64,000 bases of DNA from an uncultured bacterium. Lineage in GTDB: Bacteria; Cyanobacteriota; Vampirovibrionia; Gastranaerophilales; Gastranaerophilaceae. Position numbers and translations under genes: made by a program. Below, piece after piece: positions 50,969 to 59,948 of the stretch. A model generated the notes under the pieces. It saw only the letters and a list, made by a program, of their open reading frames with translations. It was not told the DNA's origin and made no database searches. The stretch covers positions 186,001 to 250,000 of the forward strand of contig CAJMSH010000001.1 in assembly GCA_905216055.1 (NCBI GenBank), in the 5' to 3' direction. Positions within the stretch are counted from its first letter, which is position 1. Each line of letters opens with the position of its first letter.

Positions 50969-52213
50969 ATGTCAAAGTATTATTACAGAGCGTTAAAGAA
51001 TAATAATCAGATTGTCAAAGGTGAGATAGAGGCAAGTAATCATCGGGATGCAAGAGAAAAAATCCGAGAATTAGGTTATTTGCCAACTAAAATATATACA
51101 GAAGTTTCTGAGGAAGAAAAGTCTGTTGATAATTCTTTGCATGTTTCGCATGTAACTGAATCTTCAAATGTTTCTTTTTTGAGTCTTGGCGAAAAAATAA
51201 TGTTTACATCAGAACTTCAAGTGTTGTTGTCGTCAGGAATTTCTATTTTAGATGCTCTTGAAAGTATTGAATTAAATTCCCCAAAACATAAGATAAAAAC
51301 AATTTGTTCAAATTTAAAACTTTCGATTATGTCAGGTGCAACATTTGCGCAAGCTTTAAGCTCTTTATATGAACAGGTGTTTGGCCCTGTTTATATTGCG
51401 TTGGTTAAGAGTGGAGAAAATTCAGGCGAGCTTGATGAAACACTTATGAGAATGTTGATTTTATTGCGAAAACAGCAGAGTATAAAAGATAATATTTTTA
51501 GTGCTTCCATTTATCCTGCGATTTTATTGGTTTTGATGTTTGTATTGCTGTTAATATTTTCCAAATTAGTATTCCCTGCATTTATGTCTTTCTTTGCTTT
51601 TAATGGACAAAGTTTACCGCCATTGGCAGGGTTGCTTGTCGGAATTTGCTCATTTGTAGAACATTTTTGGTGGCTTTTAATAATATTTGCTGGTGCTATT
51701 TCAGGAGCTTTAATGGCTTTATTCAAAAATCCTGAATTTAAGAGTAAGTGGGATGAATTTATTTTAAAAGTGCCTGTGATATCTGATTTTATTACTTATA
51801 TAAATCTTTCAAATTTCATGACTGTTTTGCAGATTTCTTACGATGCCGGATTGCCTATAATGTCTGGGTTAGAGCTTGCAAACAGGTCTGTTGGAAATTA
51901 TATTATAAAACATCGTATTTCAAATTCTGTTCATTTAGTGAAGAGTGGGAAATCTTTGACTGAAGCTTTTTATCAAACAGGAGCAATTCCAAACGCTTTG
52001 ATGACAATGGTTGCAACCGGTGAAAAATCAGGAACATTAGGTAAAATGCTTCATGATGCAGCTGATGTTTTGGATAAAAGAGTTGATATGGCTCTTGATG
52101 CTTTAACCAAACTTTTTGGACCTACCGTAATTGTAATTCTTGGCGGTGTTGTATTATTTATAGCAGTTGCATTTTACCAGATGTATGCAGGAATGTTAAG
52201 TTCATTATTCTAA
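50969..52213 (+). CDS. Type II secretion / type IV pilus inner-membrane platform protein (GspF/PilC)
   Basis: GspF/PilC proteins are the membrane platform for pilin assembly. The N-terminal start MSKYYYRALKNNNQIVKGEIEA is the usual soluble lead. Two T2SF domains follow, one beginning LSLGEKIMFTSELQVLLSSG and the second FMTVLQISYDAGLPIMSGLELA, each with GE(K/N)SG turn, separated by helices at about 170-195 and 220-245, with a C-terminal helix (FGPTVIVILGGVVLFIAVAFYQMY). ATG 50969 is preferred over TTG 50960 because of the leaderless promoter. No pilB, pilD or pilQ gene is adjacent; partner prepilins are at 27238 and 34697. Confidence 0.88.
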   Translation: MSKYYYRALKNNNQIVKGEIEASNHRDAREKIRELGYLPTKIYTEVSEEEKSVDNSLHVSHVTESSNVSFLSLGEKIMFTSELQVLLSSGISILDALESIELNSPKHKIKTICSNLKLSIMSGATFAQALSSLYEQVFGPVYIALVKSGENSGELDETLMRMLILLRKQQSIKDNIFSASIYPAILLVLMFVLLLIFSKLVFPAFMSFFAFNGQSLPPLAGLLVGICSFVEHFWWLLIIFAGAISGALMALFKNPEFKSKWDEFILKVPVISDFITYINLSNFMTVLQISYDAGLPIMSGLELANRSVGNYIIKHRISNSVHLVKSGKSLTEAFYQTGAIPNALMTMVATGEKSGTLGKMLHDAADVLDKRVDMALDALTKLFGPTVIVILGGVVLFIAVAFYQMYAGMLSSLF

Positions 52214-53610
52214 TTTTTATTGAACCATCTCATTATTTTATCAAGAAATCCTTCTTCTTCTTGCATATCGGTATTTGATAGTTTTTCCAATTTGTGTTGA
52301 ATTTTTGAATAATCAGGGTTACCTTTACCGATTTCAAGGTATTTTTCATAGCATTCTACGGCTGCCGGTTTGTTTCTAAGCTTTTCATAAGCTTCTCCAA
52401 GCTTTCTAACCGTTGTAGAATTTCTTTTATCAAGATGGTAAAGTTTTAAAAGATAATCTGCTTCTGCTTTGTAATCGCCTAAGCTTTCTCTGAATTCTGC
52501 AAGTTTTTGTAATGCTTTTTTATCTGATTCATCAAGTTTTGAAATCCTTTCATAAAATTCCATTGCATGGTTTTTATCTCCGGATTCTTCCAAAAGCATT
52601 GCAAGTGTATTCATAAGCTCTAAATCATCATTTTTTAGTTGATATGCGTTTAAATATTCATTTATTGCAATATCTTTATTGCCTCTTACAAGGTTATATT
52701 TTCCCCAGTTGAGGTGAGCATTATAATCGTCATTCTTTTCTTCGTATATAAGTGCTCTCATTTGATATGTAAGCGGAGAATTTTTTTCTAAATTGTCAAA
52801 TTCATTAACGCATTCAAGAGCTTTATCAAACTCATTAATCATATAGTAATATTGAGCTTTAAGAGAATGGAATTGTGGAATGTGATTGTATTGACCTTCC
52901 ATTTTTTGTAATTTTTCAAAAGCTTCAGATTTTTTGTCAGTATCTAAAAGACATTTTACCTTTGTTAATTCATCGGATGTAATTTCTATAGCTTTTTCAG
53001 GGTTTCCGTTTTTTAGATATAAATCTGCAAGTTGTTCTTTGATATTTGGAGTATCAAAGCCTGATTTTCTTGCACGTTCCAAAACATCGATTGCACTAGG
53101 AGTTGCATCTTCTTTTACGTATAGATTTGCAAGTCTTTTGAAAACTTCTTCATGAGCATCTTCATGGTCTATAACTTTTAAATATTCATCTATTGCTTTT
53201 AGGTTATGACCTTCTTGTTCATATAAAGTTCCAAGTACAAATCTTGCAGAAAGCATGTCTTTGTCTTCTTGTGCGCAGTTAATAGCTTTTTTATAGTCAT
53301 TAATTGCGTGTTCAAGTTTATGTTCAACATTGTGCATATTGCCTCTGTAAATGTAATATTTATATTTATCAGTTGTTACATAAATATCCATTAACTGTTC
53401 ATAGGCCAAAACGTTTGTCGCATCAAGCTCTAATATTTTTGAGTAATATTCTGCGGCTTCTTCCTTTTTATCAAGCATCATAGAAAGGTGTCCCAAGCGT
53501 TCAAGAACGCTTAAATCTTTAGGATTTCTTTCATAAACTTTTTTATATTCATCAAGTGCGAGAGAATATTGTTCATTTTCTTCGTATTGTTCCGCTGTCT
53601 GTAAACTCAT
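52210..53610 (-). CDS. Tetratricopeptide repeat protein (466 aa)
   Basis: Nearly the whole 466 residues are about 12 TPR-type helix pairs, such as AAEYYSKILELDATNVLAYEQL and HAMEFYERISKLDESDKKALQKL. No signal peptide or enzyme domain is present, so it is a cytosolic adaptor/scaffold. The end is Glu-rich with a basic amphipathic tail (GFLDKIMRWFNKN) that could touch the membrane. GGAG site upstream. It overlaps the GspF/PilC gene's end by 4 nt, convergently. Confidence 0.8.
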   Translation of the reverse strand: MSLQTAEQYEENEQYSLALDEYKKVYERNPKDLSVLERLGHLSMMLDKKEEAAEYYSKILELDATNVLAYEQLMDIYVTTDKYKYYIYRGNMHNVEHKLEHAINDYKKAINCAQEDKDMLSARFVLGTLYEQEGHNLKAIDEYLKVIDHEDAHEEVFKRLANLYVKEDATPSAIDVLERARKSGFDTPNIKEQLADLYLKNGNPEKAIEITSDELTKVKCLLDTDKKSEAFEKLQKMEGQYNHIPQFHSLKAQYYYMINEFDKALECVNEFDNLEKNSPLTYQMRALIYEEKNDDYNAHLNWGKYNLVRGNKDIAINEYLNAYQLKNDDLELMNTLAMLLEESGDKNHAMEFYERISKLDESDKKALQKLAEFRESLGDYKAEADYLLKLYHLDKRNSTTVRKLGEAYEKLRNKPAAVECYEKYLEIGKGNPDYSKIQHKLEKLSNTDMQEEEGFLDKIMRWFNKN

Positions 53611-53682
53611 TTATTACTCCTTTTAATTTTTTTTGTTAGCATAATTATATATGAAAAACAAATAAATTACTAATCTTTCAGG

Positions 53683-54228
53683 CTAATTATATTGGTTTTG
53701 TGCTTTTTGAATTCCGTTATCAAGATAAAATTCGATTGCCTCATCTGCCCTTTTGATAACTTCTTTAAGCTCAGGTAATTTATCTTTTGGAAAATTTTGT
53801 AGAACATAGTTTTCAGAAGGAATATTCGGTTGTGGTCCTATCCCGATTTTTAACCTGTCAAATTCTTTTGTTCCGACATGCTTAATAATTGATTTAATCC
53901 CGTTATGTCCTCCGTCAGATCCGTTTGCACGAAATCTTATACGGCCTAAATCAAGAGCAATATCATCATATACAATCAAAATATCTTTCACATCAATTTT
54001 ATAATAATCCATGACGGCCCTTACTGCTTCTCCTGACAAATTCATAAAAGTTGTCGGTTTTATCAGAATGTTTTCTCCAAGTTTAGTTATAAAACATTTT
54101 AGTTTTTTGTCTTCTTTAAAAGAAACATTGTTATCTAACGCCCATTTATCAAGGACCATAAATCCTGCATTGTGACGTGTAAAATAATATTTCTCTCCTA
54201 TGTTTCCTAGTCCTGCGATTAATTTCAT
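53683..54228 (-). CDS. pth: Peptidyl-tRNA hydrolase
   Basis: Pth recycles peptidyl-tRNA dropped from ribosomes. LIAGLGNIGEKYYFTRHNAGF holds Asn9 and catalytic His19; PTTFMNLSGEAV, LIVYDDIALDLGRIRFR and GSDGGHNGIKSIIKH follow. Length of 181 is normal. AAAGGA before the ATG. It lies behind the TPR gene on the same strand with a gap of about 70 nt, so it may be transcribed into it. Confidence 0.95.
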   Translation of the reverse strand: MKLIAGLGNIGEKYYFTRHNAGFMVLDKWALDNNVSFKEDKKLKCFITKLGENILIKPTTFMNLSGEAVRAVMDYYKIDVKDILIVYDDIALDLGRIRFRANGSDGGHNGIKSIIKHVGTKEFDRLKIGIGPQPNIPSENYVLQNFPKDKLPELKEVIKRADEAIEFYLDNGIQKAQNQYN

Positions 54229-54356
54229 TTTTTATAATCCTTTATATTTCTTATTTTAACGTAAATAAATATTACCACACTCGTTTACCATATTTACGCT
54301 TAACAAAATGATAAAAAACATTTATTTTGATAATGCTAAAGATGAGGATATGACTT

Positions 54357-54920
54357 ATGAAAAATAAACCTATTGTTCAAGAAAAAAGTTCAGAAAAAGT
54401 TGCAAAATTTTTAGAAAAAAATTCCTTACATAAAAAGGATTTTGCAGAGATGATTGGTGTAACGCTTTCATACGTTTACAACCTTATAGATGATACAATT
54501 CCTTTCTCTACACGTACAACAACATTAGAACGTATTGCAACTGTAATGGAGATTGCGCCTGAAGAATTTGAAGAATACAAAATTCCGCAAGAACCTGTGT
54601 TAATTGATGATTCCGTTGAATTTTTTAAAGATGTCATGAAAGAAAAGGGCATGTCTGTAATTAATTTTCTGAAAGCATTCCCGAGAAAAAAACGTCTTGA
54701 TATTGTGGATATGCTAAGAGGAACGTTACCAATTCCGATAGATTTTAAGGAGTTAACTATGATTGCGCAGGTGCTAGATTTGAGTAAAGATGATATCTAT
54801 ACGATGTGGGAAAAGCGAATGAAGCAGGTATTAGAATCAAACGGCATGAATATATATTCAAATGCAGCTTTGGTTAATTCAATGTTTGATTGCGCAAAGA
54901 AATATATTCACTTGAAATAG
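54357..54920 (+). CDS. Helix-turn-helix (XRE/Cro-like) regulator
   Basis: The N-terminal half has a Cro/C1-type HTH: LHKKDFAEMIGVTLSYVYNLIDD, with the recognition helix VTLSYVYNLID. A second helical block follows (MIAQVLDLSKDDIYTMWEKR), similar to a repeat of the fold. The 187 residues do not contain an enzyme domain, so this is a small transcriptional regulator of unknown target. GAGG site before the ATG; the terminator after it is strong. Confidence 0.7.
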   Translation: MKNKPIVQEKSSEKVAKFLEKNSLHKKDFAEMIGVTLSYVYNLIDDTIPFSTRTTTLERIATVMEIAPEEFEEYKIPQEPVLIDDSVEFFKDVMKEKGMSVINFLKAFPRKKRLDIVDMLRGTLPIPIDFKELTMIAQVLDLSKDDIYTMWEKRMKQVLESNGMNIYSNAALVNSMFDCAKKYIHLK

Positions 54921-54927
54921 TTAAACA

Positions 54928-54959
54928 TTACGATCTTTTTCAAGGTCGTAATTTTTTTT
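54928..54959 (+). terminator. Terminator of the HTH gene
   Basis: TTACGATC (54928-54935) with GGTCGTAA (54944-54951), one G-T pair, then T8. Confidence 0.8.
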
Positions 54960-54969
54960 GAAAAAATAG

Positions 54970-54998
54970 TTGACAATAAAATTTGTTCTTGCTAAGAT
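54970..54998 (+). promoter_or_regulatory. tRNA-Lys promoter
   Basis: TTGACA (54970-54975), 17 nt, TAAGAT (54993-54998). Transcription starts about 30 nt before the tRNA. Confidence 0.7.
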
Positions 54999-55035
54999 AA
55001 ACTCACTGACGAAATGAATAGCGTTTATTTAATAT

Positions 55036-55108
55036 GCGCTTGTAGCTCAGCAGGTAGAGCACTCCCCTTTTAAGGGATAGGTCGCGCGTTCGAATCGCGC
55101 CAAGCGCA
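55036..55108 (+). tRNA. tRNA-Lys (anticodon TTT)
   Basis: GCGCTTG acceptor pairs with CAAGCGC at 55101-55107. D arm with AGCTCAGCAGGTAGAGC, anticodon loop CTTTTAA (TTT), T arm GCGCGTTCGAATCGCGC. CCA is not encoded. Followed at once by a 15-bp terminator. Confidence 0.95.
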
Positions 55109-55142
55109 AAATAAAAGGAAGGTTAAACCTTCCTTTTATTTT
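55108..55142. terminator. Terminator between tRNA-Lys and convergent gene
   Basis: AAAATAAAAGGAAGG pairs with CCTTCCTTTTATTTT, a perfect 15-bp stem with 5-nt loop. Works for both directions. Confidence 0.85.
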
Positions 55143-55143
55143 G

Positions 55144-55515
55144 CTATTTAGCTAAGATGAGAACGCCTATTGCGTTCGAGCGACCTGCGAGCAGAATTAA
55201 TGGAATAAGGTCTTTATATGTTTCTTTTTTAAAAATATGATTTAAACCCCCTTTTTGTTCAGGCTGATTTTTTGTTAATTCTTTCCATAGTTCAAGCGCT
55301 TTACTTTCATCAAGCTCTTCTGCATCTTTAGAATTAAATTTTACTGCTCCGACAACTGATATATTATCCATAGGAAGTTGATTTGGATAAATATATTCAA
55401 GTGCGACTTTACGTTGTTTATATAAATGTGAAGCTAATGCGCTATCACCTAATGCCATTTTTGTACAAGAATGCATACCATTTCTTCCGGGACCGGAATT
55501 TGAACGAATTACCAA
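55144..55515 (-). CDS. Unknown protein, possibly 5'-truncated (123 aa)
   Basis: The frame opens at a TTG (55515) behind AAGGGA; a stop codon lies 9 nt upstream in frame. The protein begins MVIRSNSGPGRNGMHSCTKM, Gly/Asn-rich, then a helical middle and LIPLILLAGRSNAIGVLILAK at the end, hydrophobic. A TTG start, an opening that reads like the inside of a protein, and the odd DNA just upstream (T18 run and inverted repeat) suggest a gene fragment beside tRNA-Lys. No family recognised. Confidence 0.4.
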   Translation of the reverse strand: MVIRSNSGPGRNGMHSCTKMALGDSALASHLYKQRKVALEYIYPNQLPMDNISVVGAVKFNSKDAEELDESKALELWKELTKNQPEQKGGLNHIFKKETYKDLIPLILLAGRSNAIGVLILAK

Positions 55516-55563
55516 TTTCCCTTATGCCAAGTGGTAATTACAATCTTTTTTTTTTTTTTTTTT
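55507..55563. repeat. Inverted repeat followed by an 18-T homopolymer
   Basis: AATTACCA (55507-55514) with TGGTAATT (55532-55539), 17-nt loop, then ACAATC and T18 (55546-55563). It overlaps the start of the frame at 55515. A second hairpin (AAAGCGGA 55592-55599 with TCCGCTTT 55611-55618, then T-rich) follows. Together they could be one or two plus-strand terminators. Confidence 0.6.
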
Positions 55564-55678
55564 ACTTTTTAGGCTGCAAAAAGATAGATACAAAGCGGAT
55601 GATATATTTCTCCGCTTTTATTTTGCTGTGTTGAAAAATTTCTGGCAAAAAATATTTTTTTAGGTTTTAATATTAGAC

Positions 55679-57286
55679 GTGAAAATTTATTCAATTAATA
55701 CAGTTTATAATAATTCAAATTCAGGTGTGCTTAATTCTCAAATAAAGCACTGTAATTCTTACATATCTTTTGACGGCTGGTTTGGCAAGAAAAAATCTCC
55801 TGTTCAAGATGAATTTATTAAACAGGATAAGCCTTCAGATATTAATTCTACATTCGAACAAATATCTTCATCGAAGCCTGTAGATGATACCGTTACAAAA
55901 GATTTGTCAAAGTTAAATGCGCATGAATTGATTTTGTCCTGCAAGCTTGCTGATGTTCTGCACAGGATTGATAAAAATACTATTATTGTTATTGGTGATC
56001 CTGAAAGTTTATTCTTTAAAAATTTTGTTAAACGCGCATTAACCGATGAAGATTCGGATATTGATAATCCCAAGGATATAAAAGATGTATATATCTTGAA
56101 AGAAAATATGATAAATCCTCTGATAATTTCAAAAGATTATGATAAAAAAAATTCTTTTAAATTATACGGTCTGGCAAGAAATCTTGCAGACTCAAAAAAA
56201 GATTTTACGACATATCTTAATACTGCCGTATATGATAATCTTATTGAAACAGAAAGCAAGGTTAAAATAAAATTTATAAAAACAGGAAAAGAATCAAATA
56301 ATATTTTTTATGATGCAAAAGTCCCCGTACAGGATTTCTTTACTGATGGTGATTATCTCAAAGCAGAACCTGTAAAAAGTTCTTCTAAATTATCCAGTAA
56401 TGATAGTGAATTTGTATGTAAATTAAAAGAAAAAGTAAATTCAGAGAGTAAGAAAAGTTCCAATATTCCACAAAGAACATTTGACGATATTGCAGGTATG
56501 GATGACACTGTAAAACTCGTTAAAAAGAAGATACTGTTTCCGCTTTTATATCCTGACGCATTCCCGCAATCAGCAAATAAAGGAACAATATTCTGGGGAG
56601 AACCCGGAACGGGAAAGACTCTTCTTGCTCTTGCGATAATAGGGGAAGCAAAAAAACGCCAAAATCAGGATATACATTTTATCAAAATAGATTCACAAGA
56701 ATTTGAACGCTCTAATTTTGGCGAAACTGAAAAATTATGGAGAAATACGTTTAAAGAACTTGTCGATAACCAGCCTTCCATATTATTTATTGATGAACTC
56801 GATACTATTGTTCCGCAGAGAAGAGAAGGTTCAAATTATGTCGGAAAAAACGGCGTTACAGCACAGCTGCTAACTCTTATTGATAACCTTGAAAAACAGC
56901 ATGCTCGTGTGGCAATTATTGCAACGACAAACAGGCCTGATATGATTGATAAAGCAATTAAAAGAAACGGACGTTTGGGCAATCTTATTGAGATTAAAAA
57001 ACCGGATGAAAAAGGCTGTCTTGATATTTTGAATTACTATTTAAAAAATAAAAATGTGAGCGGAGATTTTGACAGAGAAGTATTCGCAAAAAAACTTTAT
57101 GAATTATCCTGTACAGGAGCAGATATTAATGCTATTGCAGATGATGCAAGAGATAAAATGTATGAAAGATACGGTATTTACGAAAAAATGGATAATGGTA
57201 CTTATAAGGAATCTGATTTGGATAATTTGCAATATGAAAATGAAGATTTTGAAAAATCATTGGAAGATATGAAAAACCGTAAATAA
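55679..57286 (+). CDS. Cdc48/FtsH-like classical AAA ATPase with SF-type tag
   Basis: A GTG start at 55679 with a weak upstream TTTAAT box and no ribosome site. The N-terminus is Asn-rich and holds HCNSYISFDGWFGKKK (about residues 24-39), then a Ser/Lys-rich linker to about 255. The AAA domain opens TFDDIAGMDDTVKLVKK, then GEPGTGKTLLAL (Walker A), ILFIDELDTIVPQR (Walker B with Glu), TTNRPDMIDKAIKRNGRLG (second region of homology with arginine finger) and the C-terminal helical lid. The fold is of the p97/Cdc48 type, with a single ring. Substrate unknown. Confidence 0.8.
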   Translation: MKIYSINTVYNNSNSGVLNSQIKHCNSYISFDGWFGKKKSPVQDEFIKQDKPSDINSTFEQISSSKPVDDTVTKDLSKLNAHELILSCKLADVLHRIDKNTIIVIGDPESLFFKNFVKRALTDEDSDIDNPKDIKDVYILKENMINPLIISKDYDKKNSFKLYGLARNLADSKKDFTTYLNTAVYDNLIETESKVKIKFIKTGKESNNIFYDAKVPVQDFFTDGDYLKAEPVKSSSKLSSNDSEFVCKLKEKVNSESKKSSNIPQRTFDDIAGMDDTVKLVKKKILFPLLYPDAFPQSANKGTIFWGEPGTGKTLLALAIIGEAKKRQNQDIHFIKIDSQEFERSNFGETEKLWRNTFKELVDNQPSILFIDELDTIVPQRREGSNYVGKNGVTAQLLTLIDNLEKQHARVAIIATTNRPDMIDKAIKRNGRLGNLIEIKKPDEKGCLDILNYYLKNKNVSGDFDREVFAKKLYELSCTGADINAIADDARDKMYERYGIYEKMDNGTYKESDLDNLQYENEDFEKSLEDMKNRK

Positions 57287-57353
57287 ATTCTTTACATTCT
57301 GACTTTATAAAATATAATGATATTAAGGATATTTAATTTAAAAGGATTATAGA

Positions 57354-59399
57354 ATGAGTAAATATTTATTGGAAGTCGGATGTGAAGAATTACCTTATAA
57401 GTTTATACCATCAGCAATTCAACAATTGAAAAACGGGTTTGAAAATTTCTTGAATTCAAATAAAGTTGAATTTGAAGATGTAAAAGTTTATGCTACCCCA
57501 AGACGTCTTGCTGTTATAGTTTCTGGACTTGAAAAAGAAAGCAAAGACGAAGTTAAAATTGTAAAAGGCCCTATAAAAAAAGTTGCCTATGATGAACAGG
57601 GTAATTTGACTAAAGCAGGTGAAGGTTTCTGTAAAAAGAACGGAATTACCCCTCAAGATTTGTATATCGAAAATGATTACCTGCATGCAAAAATTGTTGT
57701 TAAAGGTAAATCAATTGTAGAACTTTTAAAAGATAATGTTCCATCTATTGTTTTGAAACTTCAAGGTCCTCATTTTATGAGATGGGCTAATAATGAAGAA
57801 AAATTTGCTCGTCCTATCAGATGGATTGTTTCTATTCTTGATAAAGAAGAAGTTAAAATTAAAATTATTGATAAAGAAAGCTCTAATGTTTCTCGCGGAC
57901 ATAGATTTGCTCAACAAAATGTTTATATCAATAACCCTGATGATTATGTTGAAATTATGCGTAACTGCTGCGTAATTGTTGATCAGGATGAAAGAAAACA
58001 AAGAATTATCGATAAGGCAAAAGAAGAAGCTGATAAACTCGGTGCAACTCCTTATTATACAGATGATTTGTTGGAAGAAGTTACATTTATTACTGAATAT
58101 CCAGTGCCTGCAGTTTGTGAATTCTCTGAAGAATATTTGAAACTTCCTGAAGAACTTGTAGTTACTGTTATGGCTGTTCATCAAAGATATTTTGCGTTGT
58201 ATAAAGACGGAAAACTTATTAACAAATTTATTACAATGACAAATTACTTAGGTGATGAATTTGAAAATATTAAAGCCGGAAATGTCAGAGTTATTAAAGC
58301 TCGTCTTGATGATGCCGTGTTCTTCTTTAATGAAGATACAAGAAAACCTTTGGTTGATTATGTTGAAGATTTAAAAGGCATAACTTTCCAAAAAGGTATG
58401 GGAACTATGTATGACAAGGCTCAAAGACTTATTGCTCTTTCAAGATTAATGATTGGTGAAAATAAGACTGTTGAACGTGCAGCAATGCTTGCAAAAGCTG
58501 ATTTGTCAACAAATTTGGTGTTTGAATTTACTGAGCTTCAAGGCTTTATCGGTGCTGATTATGCAAGAGTATCCGGTGAACCTGAATGTGTTTGTGAAGG
58601 GATAAAAGAGCATTACTTCCCGTTGAATGCAGATGGAGAAATTGCAAAAACTCTTGAAGGCCAAATCGTTGGTATTGCTGATAAAATGGATAATATTTGT
58701 GCAGTATTTGCAGAAGGTAAAAAACCTACCGGTTCATCTGATCCTTTAGGTGTTCGTCGTGCAGCACTCGGTATTATAAGAACTATTCTTGCTAATAATT
58801 TGAAAATTGATTTGGCAAAATTGGTTAATGAAACTTTGATGCTATTACCTGTATCAACTGAAGGAGATGGGTTTGCCGATAAATTGAAAAAGGCTGCTGG
58901 TTCTTGCATAAACAGAGTTTCAGGCAAAATTACCGAAGAAATTTATGATTTTATTATTCAAAGATTGATAATTTATTTATCAGATAAATATCCAAAAAAT
59001 GTTTTGGAAGCATGCGCTTCAAATAAAAATCCTCTTGAAGATTTGACAGATTATATTAAACGTGTTGAAGCTGTTTCAAACTTTAAATCTGATGATGTTC
59101 TTGAAAGTGCAAATAGAGTTTTGAGAATATTAAAAGAAGAATCAAAAAAATCTGTTAACAAAAATCTATTCAAAGAACCTGCTGAGGCTATGTTATTAAA
59201 TCAAATAGAAACGGTTTCAGAGGATATGGATTATGAAGCTTATTTGAAGCAATTGGAAGAAATTAATCCTTCAGTTCAAAAATTCTTCAATGACGTTCTT
59301 GTAATGGACAAGGATGAAAATGTTAAGGAAAACAGACTTGCCTTGTTGACAATGTTGAAGAAAAAATATGATTATATCGCAGATTTCAGTAAATTATAA
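57354..59399 (+). CDS. glyS: Glycyl-tRNA synthetase, beta subunit
   Basis: GlyS pairs with GlyQ to form the alpha2beta2 bacterial glycyl-tRNA synthetase. LLEVGCEELPYKFIPSA at the start, TPRRLAVIVSGL, FMRWANNEEKFARPIRWIVSI, TEYPVPAVCEFSEEYLKLPEELVVTVMAVHQRYF and the HD-like ADLSTNLVFEFTELQGFIG are the GlyS pattern. The 681 residues are normal. AAGGA before the ATG. glyQ is not in the window next to it, though it often is. Confidence 0.96.
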   Translation: MSKYLLEVGCEELPYKFIPSAIQQLKNGFENFLNSNKVEFEDVKVYATPRRLAVIVSGLEKESKDEVKIVKGPIKKVAYDEQGNLTKAGEGFCKKNGITPQDLYIENDYLHAKIVVKGKSIVELLKDNVPSIVLKLQGPHFMRWANNEEKFARPIRWIVSILDKEEVKIKIIDKESSNVSRGHRFAQQNVYINNPDDYVEIMRNCCVIVDQDERKQRIIDKAKEEADKLGATPYYTDDLLEEVTFITEYPVPAVCEFSEEYLKLPEELVVTVMAVHQRYFALYKDGKLINKFITMTNYLGDEFENIKAGNVRVIKARLDDAVFFFNEDTRKPLVDYVEDLKGITFQKGMGTMYDKAQRLIALSRLMIGENKTVERAAMLAKADLSTNLVFEFTELQGFIGADYARVSGEPECVCEGIKEHYFPLNADGEIAKTLEGQIVGIADKMDNICAVFAEGKKPTGSSDPLGVRRAALGIIRTILANNLKIDLAKLVNETLMLLPVSTEGDGFADKLKKAAGSCINRVSGKITEEIYDFIIQRLIIYLSDKYPKNVLEACASNKNPLEDLTDYIKRVEAVSNFKSDDVLESANRVLRILKEESKKSVNKNLFKEPAEAMLLNQIETVSEDMDYEAYLKQLEEINPSVQKFFNDVLVMDKDENVKENRLALLTMLKKKYDYIADFSKL

Positions 59400-59513
59400 A
59401 GAATTGTAAACAATCGTTGTAAAAAAGTAAATTATTTTTTTCAGGATACTTTACAATAGTACGAAGAAGGTAAATAAAAAATTAATAAAGCAATAAATGG
59501 TAGGAGTCAACTT

Positions 59514-59825
59514 ATGCTAGACAGATTAAAAAATCTAAAAATAGTAAAAACATTTGGGAAACAAATAAGCCCAAAATTACGCTGGCTAAATTTTATGAAC
59601 CTAAATGCAAATAAGAAATCAGCTGATTATATCAGTATGGTGAGCGGAGTTGACGAATTGAAATCAAATTCTGACGAACGTAAGCTGGAAGCAATGGTCA
59701 GAGAACAGCTCAAGGAAGAATTCCCAAATATTGAGAATATGAAATCTTATGAGCTTCTTGTAGATGCAGTAATCCATAATTACAAGAAAAAACAGCTTCA
59801 AGCTATGGATGAGCTCGAAAAATAA
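59514..59825 (+). CDS. Small unknown helical protein (103 aa)
   Basis: A basic N-terminus (MLDRLKNLKIVKTFGKQISPK) is followed by helical charged sequence (DERKLEAMVREQLKEEF, KSYELLVDAVIHNYKKKQ). GGAGTCA at 59503-59509 sets the ATG. No membrane segment or known motif. It is followed by its own terminator, so it is a single-gene unit. Confidence 0.55.
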   Translation: MLDRLKNLKIVKTFGKQISPKLRWLNFMNLNANKKSADYISMVSGVDELKSNSDERKLEAMVREQLKEEFPNIENMKSYELLVDAVIHNYKKKQLQAMDELEK

Positions 59826-59855
59826 AATTATTACTCATCAAAATTAATAAAAAGG

Positions 59856-59884
59856 TAGCACCCAATTGCGGGTGTTATTTTTTT
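59856..59884 (+). terminator. Terminator of the 103-residue gene
   Basis: TAGCACCC (59856-59863), loop AATTGC, GGGTGTTA (59870-59877), then T run. Confidence 0.8.
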
Positions 59885-59948
59885 GTATATTAATATAAAT
59901 GTGTTATTATAAACTTACAAAAAAGAAATGAATTTTTTAGGAGGGTAT

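Noticed and set aside
55480..55545. tRNA-like fragment (TTCAAAT and GCCAAGTGGTAA stretches)
   Set aside because: No acceptor or T-arm pairing can be formed around these short matches on either strand.
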